From Roseovarius confluentis (GTDB lineage: Bacteria; Pseudomonadota; Alphaproteobacteria; Rhodobacterales; Rhodobacteraceae), in NCBI RefSeq assembly GCF_002917925.1, contig NZ_PPFE01000006.1, positions 118,501 through 182,500 of the forward strand: a DNA stretch of 64,000 nucleotides, given 5' to 3'. Of the stretch, positions 8,726 through 14,794 are shown piece after piece (positions within the stretch are counted from its first letter, which is position 1; every line of letters begins with the position of its first letter). The position numbers were made by a program, and so were the translations under genes. The notes beneath the pieces are model-generated. The model did no database searches. It was not told the origin of the DNA and was given only the letters and a program-made list of their open reading frames with translations.

Positions 8726-9862
8726 ATGAAACTGAAATCCATCCTGGCCGCGACGGCCATGACCGCGCTTGGCGCGATGGCCCATGCCGAGGGCGTGAAG
8801 GTCGGCATGATCACCACGCTTTCGGGCGGCGGTGCGGGCCTTGGCATCGACGTGCGCGACGGCTTTCTGCTGGCGGTCAAGATGTCCGGCAATTCCGATA
8901 TCGAGGTCGTGGTCGAGGATGACCAGCGCAAGCCCGATATCGCCGTGCAACTGGCCGACAAGATGATTCAGTCCGAAAAGGTCGACGTTCTGACCGGCAT
9001 CATCTGGTCGAACCTCGCCATGGCCGTGGTGCCCGCCGCGGTGGCGCAAGGCAAGTTCTACCTGTCGCCGAACGCGGGCCCCTCGGCGCTGGCCGGCAAG
9101 GGTTGCAACCCCAACTATTTCAACGTCGCGTGGCAGAACGACAACCTGCACGAGGCCGCGGGCGGCTATGCCAACTCTGCCGGGTTCCAGAACAGCTTCA
9201 TCCTCGCGCCCAACTATCCCGCGGGTCAGGACGCGCTGACCGGCTACAAGCGCATCTACGAGGGCGAGCTGGCCGGCGAGGTCTTTACCCAGCTGGGCCA
9301 GACCGACTATGCCGCCGAGATCGCCCAGATCCGCGCCTCGGGCGCCGACAGCGTGTTCTTCTTCCTGCCGGGCGGGATGGGTATCTCGTTCCTCAAGCAA
9401 TATGCCGACAGCGGCGTGGACCTGCCCGTGGTTGGTCCTGCCTTCAGCTTTGATCAGGGCATCCTGCAGGCCGTGGGCGACGCGGCGATTGGCGTCAAGA
9501 ACACCAGCCAGTGGAACAAGGACCTCGACAACGAGGCGAACCAAGAGTTCGTCGCCGCCTTCCAGGAAGAATACGGCCGCCTGCCCTCGCTCTACGCATC
9601 GCAAGGCTATGACACCGCGAACCTGCTTTTGTCCGCGATGTCGAAAGCTGACGTGACCGACGCCGACGCCTTCCGTGCCGCGCTGAAAGAGGCCGATTTC
9701 GCCTCGACCCGGGGCGATTTCGAGTTTTCGTCCAACAACCACCCCGTACAGGACATCTATGTCCGCGAGGTGATCAAGGAAGGCGACGTCTACACCAACA
9801 AGATCATCGGCACTGCGCTGGAGGATCACTCCAACGTCTACGTCGAAGAGTGCGAGATGTAA
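8726..9862 (+). CDS. ABC transporter periplasmic binding protein, LivK-like
   Basis: A 378-residue periplasmic solute-binding protein of the branched-chain amino-acid/amide (LivJ/LivK, Leu-binding-like) class. It has a signal peptide ending near AMAHA, then the family start VKVGMITTLSGGGAGLGIDVRDG and the inner segment LSPNAGPSALAGKGCNPNYF. An AGGGAGAGG ribosome-binding site precedes the ATG. No permease or ATPase genes follow; a terminator closes the transcript, so transport partners must be elsewhere. Actual ligand (amino acid, amide or aromatic compound) is unknown. Confidence 0.88.
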   Translation: MKLKSILAATAMTALGAMAHAEGVKVGMITTLSGGGAGLGIDVRDGFLLAVKMSGNSDIEVVVEDDQRKPDIAVQLADKMIQSEKVDVLTGIIWSNLAMAVVPAAVAQGKFYLSPNAGPSALAGKGCNPNYFNVAWQNDNLHEAAGGYANSAGFQNSFILAPNYPAGQDALTGYKRIYEGELAGEVFTQLGQTDYAAEIAQIRASGADSVFFFLPGGMGISFLKQYADSGVDLPVVGPAFSFDQGILQAVGDAAIGVKNTSQWNKDLDNEANQEFVAAFQEEYGRLPSLYASQGYDTANLLLSAMSKADVTDADAFRAALKEADFASTRGDFEFSSNNHPVQDIYVREVIKEGDVYTNKIIGTALEDHSNVYVEECEM

Positions 9863-9888
9863 GGTCGGCCACCAATTTGAAACGCGAA

Positions 9889-9914
9889 AGCCGCCCCTCG
9901 GGGCGGCTTTTTTT
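9889..9914 (+). terminator. rho-independent terminator after the LivK-like gene
   Basis: A GC-rich perfect stem (AGCCGCCCC / GGGGCGGCT with a two-base loop) runs straight into seven T residues, 27 bases after the stop codon of the binding-protein gene. This is a textbook intrinsic terminator. Confidence 0.9.
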
Positions 9915-9952
9915 GTGCAGCGGGTGTGACCACATCCCCTTGGTGTCCGCGT

Positions 9953-10080
9953 CTAAAAGTTGGCTTTGATCAGGGTTTGGTCCTCTTCCGGCCGTTGGTG
10001 ATACTCCCGCTTTGTGCGCCCGCCGAGGCTCGAATGCGGCCGGTGGTGATTGTAGTCGTCGCGCCATGCTGCTTCTCCAT
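9953..10080 (-). pseudogene. IS3-family transposase OrfB, C-terminal remnant
   Basis: Read on the minus strand, the frame ending in the TAG at 9953-9955 translates to about 40 residues including WRDDYNHHRPHSSLGGRT, the conserved C-terminal block of IS3-family OrfB integrases (rve domain end). Nothing of the catalytic DDE core remains, and the upstream part runs into the stop of the HprK/PqqD gene. It is an insertion-sequence scar, showing past transposition at the edge of the HprK-subtilase cluster. Confidence 0.8.
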
Positions 10081-10086
10081 CCGCAA

Positions 10087-11355
10087 TCACATCTCATCAG
10101 GAGAAGCGCCTGGGCACATCGCCGCCAAACCCCTCTGGATCAATTGGCCAAGCAGCATGGCGACATCCCGTCTTATCTTTTGTTCCGATGTTGCCGGAAA
10201 GGCATCGTGGAGCGCGCGTACGATGCAATTGCCGGTCTGTTGCTGTTCGAGAAGCGTCCAGATCGCGCCCCCGATGGCATTGAGCCTGAAGAAGTTTCGA
10301 TCCGCCATCTGCCACAGAAACGTATCCTCGCCGATCTGCCGGGTCACCACATCAGAAGCTCGTACAAGGCGCAGCGACAGGTCTGCCGGAGGGGCCTCGG
10401 CATCAGGATCTCTCAGCGGCAAAGCCGGCCCCAACGGCGCTTTCAAACGCGGGATGTCGGCTGCTCCGAACGCCTCTCTGATCAGGGATACAGCGTCCTC
10501 CAGGTCGGAATAAACGAGTGTGAGACAGACAAGGTCCTCCGCCATCGCAGCGACGCGATCGTAGTGCGATCCGGCATCTCCGGGGTCGGCAATGTTCTGA
10601 CGGATCAGAAACCCGGCTGCATCCTCGGTCGAAAGTTCGTGAAATCGGGCACGCGCGCCCTCTTGTCGGCACAGCACGATCATTGCGGCCAATGGTGCGC
10701 GGGTGCCAAGAGACGCCTGGTTCGAAAGATCAAGGAACCCGTAGCGAGTGTCGCTGACAGTCAGGTTGGCGGCGACATAGCTTTTGAAAGCGCCGCTCAG
10801 CCCGTTCGGCAACGGCAGGCGAAGCCGCGGCTGCACACCAAGCGCCGTCGCAACGCCGTCGCCATCGATCGGCAGGATGTCGTCGCAGAAAAGCGCGCAA
10901 TCCGGCTCGGTCCCGAGCCTGGAGACAAGAGTTGTCTTTCCGGCCCGGTAGGGGCCGGTGAAGGCCAAAAGATGACCGTTGACCTGAACGGCCCCGCAGT
11001 GAAAGCCGAAAAAACCCGGCCGCGAGTCAAGATAACCTTGCAGTATATCGGCAACGGCGCCGCAGGTCGCGCCGGCACGACCAAGTTCTGTCAACGGGGT
11101 GTCGGACCACCATGACTGGAACTGGAACGTGCCGTCTTCGTCGCGGCGCAGGACCGTGGTGGCTGTTTTTGTATCGGCTGCAGAGACGACCTCCCAATCC
11201 GGCATGACACTGCAGATGTCATCGCGCACGGATGGGCATTCCGGCAGCTCAACGACATGAGACGCCGCGGGGAACAGTATGCGTGACACGAATGAGTCTG
11301 GGGCGCACACGCCACGCGCCCCAGTTCTTGCCTGCTTGTCGTAGCGTCCGCCCAT
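10087..11355 (-). CDS. HprK-like kinase fused to PqqD-like domain
   Basis: A 422-residue cytoplasmic protein with two parts. Residues ~100-300 resemble the HPr kinase/phosphorylase fold: the P-loop GPYRAGKTT (~134-142) and an acidic strand ALFCDDILPIDGD (~154-166). Residues ~330-415 resemble PqqD/RiPP recognition element proteins: LNAIGGAIWTLLEQQQTG followed by helices ending LLGQLIQRGLA. PqqD-like domains bind leader peptides of ribosomal peptide precursors; HprK-like kinases occur beside PqqD in uncharacterised peptide systems. It lies six bases after the Gly-rich gene and is probably read from the same ECF promoter. No strong ribosome-binding site precedes the ATG, so coupling to the upstream gene or another start is possible. 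Substrate and activity are unknown. Confidence 0.75.
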   Translation of the reverse strand: MGGRYDKQARTGARGVCAPDSFVSRILFPAASHVVELPECPSVRDDICSVMPDWEVVSAADTKTATTVLRRDEDGTFQFQSWWSDTPLTELGRAGATCGAVADILQGYLDSRPGFFGFHCGAVQVNGHLLAFTGPYRAGKTTLVSRLGTEPDCALFCDDILPIDGDGVATALGVQPRLRLPLPNGLSGAFKSYVAANLTVSDTRYGFLDLSNQASLGTRAPLAAMIVLCRQEGARARFHELSTEDAAGFLIRQNIADPGDAGSHYDRVAAMAEDLVCLTLVYSDLEDAVSLIREAFGAADIPRLKAPLGPALPLRDPDAEAPPADLSLRLVRASDVVTRQIGEDTFLWQMADRNFFRLNAIGGAIWTLLEQQQTGNCIVRALHDAFPATSEQKIRRDVAMLLGQLIQRGLAAMCPGASPDEM

Positions 11356-11361
11356 CGGGGT

Positions 11362-11703
11362 CTAAAGACCGAGATCGCGCAGAGCTCCGCGTACTGCCCG
11401 GCCGAAACCTGTGCCCCGGCCCGAACGACGCCCTCCGGACGGTCCCGATCCACGGCTGCCCCGGCTGCCGCGGCTTCCACCAAATCCACCGGAGCCCCGA
11501 GATCCGCCGCCAAAGCCGCCACCGGACCCACCGGAGCCGCCCCTGCCGCCACCAGATCCACCGGCACCACCACTGCCGCCGCCGGAGGCATGCGCGGCGC
11601 TTAGATGCATCATCACGGGGGCGACGTAGGCTGCACCCGTGGCCAGCCCAAGGCGTGTGAGCATCCGCCGGCGCGAAATATTGGCGTTCTCTTGATCTGC
11701 CAT
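11362..11703 (-). CDS. Tat-exported Gly/Ser/Arg-rich small protein
   Basis: A 113-residue protein. The ATG at 11703 is preferred over one 45 bases upstream because AAAGGAGAG sits just before it and the leader then aligns with that of the neighbouring protease. Residues 11-20 (RRRMLTRLGL) form a twin-arginine motif, and a hydrophobic stretch ends with AHA at 37-39, a signal-peptidase site. The remainder (40-100) is almost pure Gly/Ser with rising Arg content, closing with GRAVRGALRDLGL. It could be a structural secreted protein or a processed precursor; it resembles no family I can name. An ECF-type promoter lies directly upstream. The Gly-rich strand is preferred over the Pro-rich antisense frame because of the leader, ribosome-binding site and promoter. 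Confidence 0.75.
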   Translation of the reverse strand: MADQENANISRRRMLTRLGLATGAAYVAPVMMHLSAAHASGGGSGGAGGSGGGRGGSGGSGGGFGGGSRGSGGFGGSRGSRGSRGSGPSGGRRSGRGTGFGRAVRGALRDLGL

Positions 11704-11756
11704 AGTTTCTCTCCTTTGCGTTTTCCGTCGGCCTCTCGCTGCGGCCATACAAGGAA

Positions 11757-11781
11757 AACGGAAGGCACCGGGTTTTATTCC
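11757..11781 (-). promoter_or_regulatory. ECF-type promoter of the Gly-rich gene
   Basis: On the minus strand the sequence reads GGAATAAA, with GGAAT at 11781-11777, 16 bases, then CGTT at 11760-11757, about 54 bases before the ATG at 11703. It matches the two other GGAAT...CGTT elements at the sigma and protease genes. Its -35 end overlaps the last codon (TAA) of the protease gene, so the Gly-rich/HprK pair can be transcribed separately from the protease. Confidence 0.65.
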
Positions 11782-13115
11782 CCGGAGACCGGCAAAAACT
11801 CGGTGTCACCGGCGAAACATTGCCCGGGGGCTGCGACCAACCCATCGCCGAACACGCTGTCACGGCCCGGAGCACCAAGATCCTTGGCGCACCGCACCAT
11901 TTCCGCGACCGTCTGATCCAGCGGGACCGATGGTGCGCGTACGCGTTGCACCGCAAGCGAGGCGGTGACGAAAGGCGCGGCATAGGAGGTCCCGGACTTG
12001 AGCCGCCCGCCTGATACTGACGCGGCCGCCCAGACCCGCACGCCCGGCGCCGCGAAATTGATATAGGGACCTTGGTTGGCCTGACGGTAAATGCCCTCTT
12101 CTCGGTCGATCGCCGTCACGGCGATGACTGCATCGAAGGCAGCCGGGTAAGCGGGCTCGGCGCCCGGGCCGCCGTTGCCGGCGGCGGCAACCACCGCTGT
12201 TTCGCGTTCGGTTGCCCGAATGATCATTTCCTCGAGGATCGGGTTGTACGGGCCGGAGAAGCTCATGTTGATAACATCGACATCGGCCGCCATCAGAAGA
12301 TCCATCGCTGATGCGAGGGAAAATGCATCAGCCTGTTCGCCGAGATGCCCGCGGTGGAATGCTTCGACCGCAACCAGTTCGGCGTTGGGCAGCAGCCCCG
12401 GCACGCGATAGTCCAACCGGCCGATCAGCATGGCGGCAATCGCCGTGCCATGCTTGCGCCCTGCCTCTGCCCGTGCACCCAGGTCGGCTTGGTGGATTGT
12501 AAGCTTCTGGCCGCTGAGCGCCGGGTGATCCTCGTTGATGCCGGTATCGATCATTCCCAGCCGGGGGGCATAGATGCTGGGCCAACCGGACCAGCCGATC
12601 ATTTCATGCGCATCGCACCCCTCGGAGTCACACAGAAAGGCGTCCGGCGTGTAGAAGTGGTTTTCGTCCATTAGGGCCCCGGGAAGCAAGCCGGCCAGGT
12701 CGGCCAGCCCGTCTTCGATGGAACGTCCGGCCGGTAGATCCAGCCGATACAACCTGCCATCGAGCAGATCATTCGAGGCCGTGGCGCGCACTTCGTAGCC
12801 CGCGTCGATCGCAGGCGTGACGCTCGTGCCTGCCGGCAAGAGCAGCAGGATTTCCGGCGGCGGGGGCGGAGCCTGCCGGGGTTGAGCCGCACGCGGCCGG
12901 TTTGGCCTTGGCCGTGTCTGGCGTCGGGCCGGTCGCCAGGAGTCCCTGCCGCCGCTTCCACCACTGCCTGCGCCGCTCCCGCCGCCCGATCCGCCGGAGG
13001 CATGCGCCATGCCAAGATGCGTCAACGCAGGTGCGGTATAGGCCGTGGCGCCGGCAAGCCCGATGCGTTTCAGCAGGCGGCGGCGGGCCAGGTCGGGGCG
13101 GTCGTCGTCAGTCAT
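11775..13115 (-). CDS. Tat-exported subtilisin-like serine protease (S8)
   Basis: A 446-residue secreted protease. Catalytic Asp190 (LGMIDTGINEDHPAL), His222 (RKHGTAIAAML), oxyanion Asn314 (AAAGNGG) and Ser377 (KSGTSYAAP) are all present, so it should be active. The leader has RRRLLKR at 11-17 and AHA at 37-39, a Tat signal that aligns without gaps to that of the Gly-rich protein downstream. After the leader come a Gly/Ser stretch (40-56) and an Arg/Pro-rich linker (~58-88), then a pro-region-like segment before the catalytic domain. A pair of Cys (162, 167) may form a disulphide. It is divergent from the ECF sigma gene and carries its own GGAAT...CGTT promoter. Its target may be the Gly-rich protein or the anti-sigma factor; both are inference. 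Confidence 0.88.
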   Translation of the reverse strand: MTDDDRPDLARRRLLKRIGLAGATAYTAPALTHLGMAHASGGSGGGSGAGSGGSGGRDSWRPARRQTRPRPNRPRAAQPRQAPPPPPEILLLLPAGTSVTPAIDAGYEVRATASNDLLDGRLYRLDLPAGRSIEDGLADLAGLLPGALMDENHFYTPDAFLCDSEGCDAHEMIGWSGWPSIYAPRLGMIDTGINEDHPALSGQKLTIHQADLGARAEAGRKHGTAIAAMLIGRLDYRVPGLLPNAELVAVEAFHRGHLGEQADAFSLASAMDLLMAADVDVINMSFSGPYNPILEEMIIRATERETAVVAAAGNGGPGAEPAYPAAFDAVIAVTAIDREEGIYRQANQGPYINFAAPGVRVWAAASVSGGRLKSGTSYAAPFVTASLAVQRVRAPSVPLDQTVAEMVRCAKDLGAPGRDSVFGDGLVAAPGQCFAGDTEFLPVSGE

Positions 13116-13162
13116 CGGCTAAAAGCTCCTGTTCAACGGCTCGGTGGCAGCACAAAAGGGAT

Positions 13163-13188
13163 AACGTACAGCACAGACTGTTTATTCC
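13163..13188 (-). promoter_or_regulatory. ECF-type promoter of the S8 protease gene
   Basis: On the minus strand, GGAATAAA begins at 13188 and CGTT lies at 13166-13163, with 17 bases between GGAAT and CGTT, ~48 bases upstream of the protease ATG. It shares the GGAATAAA -35 with the divergent sigma-factor promoter at 13221, so both are probably read by the same ECF sigma factor. Confidence 0.65.
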
Positions 13189-13220
13189 AGCGTGACTATA
13201 GCTTTTTTGGTCGCCGGGAC

Positions 13221-13245
13221 GGAATAAATCCCGCCATGGTCCGTT
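13221..13245 (+). promoter_or_regulatory. ECF-type promoter of the sigma/anti-sigma operon
   Basis: GGAATAAA begins at 13221; 16 bases after GGAAT comes CGTT (13242-13245), ~51 bases before the sigma-factor ATG. The GGAA...CGTT layout is the classic ECF promoter form, and the three copies in this cluster imply autoregulation by the encoded sigma factor. A housekeeping or EcfG sigma could also use it. Confidence 0.65.
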
Positions 13246-13296
13246 TTACCAATGTAATACGGCCTGCAACCGCACACGCCCACAGGACCCCGCCGC

Positions 13297-13821
13297 ATGA
13301 CTGACGATGTCAGACAGCAAATCATCGACCTGCTTCCCAGGCTGCGGGCTTTCGCGCGGTCCCTCGCGCCGAGTTGGGATCAGGCGGACGATCTCGTGCA
13401 GGTGACGGTCGAGAAAGGTTTGCGCAATCTTTCGGGCTTCACCAAAGGCACCCGGCTGGACAGCTGGCTTTTCCGGATCATGCGCAACGCCTGGATCGAC
13501 CAGTATCGCGCCACGCGCGATGTGGTCGAGATCGACCAGGCGGACGGGGCACGGCAATTGGTGGGCACAGACGGTCGCCGGGTCACCGAGGCGCGGCTGG
13601 AATTGGCGCGCGTGCGTGGGGCGATGGACGCCCTGCCTCAGGAACAACGAGAGGTGTTGATGTTGGTCTGCGTGGAAGGGCTGCGCTACCGCGAGGCCGC
13701 GGACGCGCTGGATATTCCCGTCGGGACGGTCATGAGCCGGCTGGCACGCGCCCGCGCCACGCTTGCTTCGGACTTGGGCATGCAGCCCGAAACCGCACCC
13801 AAGAAAGGAGAAGCGCGATGA
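13297..13821 (+). CDS. ECF RNA polymerase sigma factor
   Basis: A 174-residue extracytoplasmic-function sigma factor with only regions 2 and 4: region 2 around WDQADDLVQVTVEKGL and LDSWLFRIMRNAWIDQYR, region 4 around LPQEQREVLMLVCVEGLRYREAADAL ending VGTVMSRLARARATL. It overlaps the anti-sigma gene by four bases (ATGA), typical of sigma/anti-sigma pairs. The adjacent promoter and two others at the divergent protease and Gly-rich genes share one motif, so these are its likely regulon. It is not in a PhyR-NepR context, so it is unlikely to be EcfG. Confidence 0.9.
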   Translation: MTDDVRQQIIDLLPRLRAFARSLAPSWDQADDLVQVTVEKGLRNLSGFTKGTRLDSWLFRIMRNAWIDQYRATRDVVEIDQADGARQLVGTDGRRVTEARLELARVRGAMDALPQEQREVLMLVCVEGLRYREAADALDIPVGTVMSRLARARATLASDLGMQPETAPKKGEAR

Positions 13822-14531
13822 GCACGCCAGATAAGGTAGAGGTAAGTGACGAGATGCTGATGGCCCTTGCCGACGGCGAACTTGATGGCGCAACGGCCGA
13901 AGATCTGAGCCACAGGATCGAACAGGATCCAGATCTCGCGGCGCGCTACGCCTTGTTTGCCGAGACCGCCACGAGCCTGCGCGCGGCCTTCGCCCAAGGG
14001 GCCGTTCCCGAGCACCTTGTCGAAACTGTTCGTGAGACTCCTACCGACGACGGTCAGACGCAGGATCGGCCCGTGTCCGCAGTCGTCCCCTTGCGCCACC
14101 GCCGCGCGTGGCCTCTGGCACTTGCGGCCTCGCTGGTTATCGGTGTCGGAGTCGGGTGGACCTTGCAGGAACGGTTTGCTCAGTCCGGTGCGGCACCACT
14201 TGAAGATGTAGCCGCGGCCCTTTCGGACGTGCCGACAGGGCAGACCCGGGATGTTGGCGGAGTTGGCCCGGCGCGGGCGCTTGGCAGCTACGAGACTCAA
14301 CAAGGACTTTGCCGCCTCATTTCGGTGCAACCGGCAGGCACCATGCCCCGAAGGTTCCTGGCGTGCCGAAACGCGTCCGAGTGGGCTGTTGTGGTGAGTG
14401 TCGCGGACGGTTCGCGCGACGGTTTCTCGCCGGCAAACGACGCGGCAACCGAGATGTTGGATCTGTATCTGGATACGATCGGCGCGGGCCCGGCCCTTGA
14501 CGCGTCAAGCGAGGCGAAAGCGTTGAAATAG
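13818..14531 (+). CDS. membrane anti-sigma factor
   Basis: A 237-residue single-pass membrane protein. Residues ~10-50 (EMLMALADGELDGATAEDL) match the cytoplasmic anti-sigma helices of ECF regulators, without the HxxxCxxC zinc motif. A membrane segment spans ~97-115 (WPLALAASLVIGVGVGW), placing the C-terminal half outside. That half carries Cys residues at QGLCRL and FLACRN and is not a FecR domain. The start at 13818 follows AAAGGAG and overlaps the sigma gene. How the signal is received (for example cleavage by the secreted S8 protease) is unknown. Confidence 0.85.
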   Translation: MSTPDKVEVSDEMLMALADGELDGATAEDLSHRIEQDPDLAARYALFAETATSLRAAFAQGAVPEHLVETVRETPTDDGQTQDRPVSAVVPLRHRRAWPLALAASLVIGVGVGWTLQERFAQSGAAPLEDVAAALSDVPTGQTRDVGGVGPARALGSYETQQGLCRLISVQPAGTMPRRFLACRNASEWAVVVSVADGSRDGFSPANDAATEMLDLYLDTIGAGPALDASSEAKALK

Positions 14532-14794
14532 CGAAGGACGGAAACAACTCGGAGTTCCGCAACGATATGTCGTGGGGTCGGCAATCGGTTTTCTCCGCGC
14601 CGCTTCAACGAAAACTTAGACGCTTTCTGCACGCTGATCTGAGGGCTTCAAACTGCTGAAGGCTCGGCTTTCGGTCGTGGATCGGCTATTGCAAGCAGCG
14701 GGCCAAATACCTGACAAAAATAGTTTGACTCTTCGGCCCGCGTCCTCTCTACGTGGCGTGCGACCACGAAAACCTCAGACAAATCAAGGACGGT

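Noticed and set aside
11411..11629. 72-residue Pro-rich frame on the plus strand
   Set aside because: It is the antisense of the Gly-rich gene, which has a Tat leader, a ribosome-binding site and a promoter on the opposite strand.
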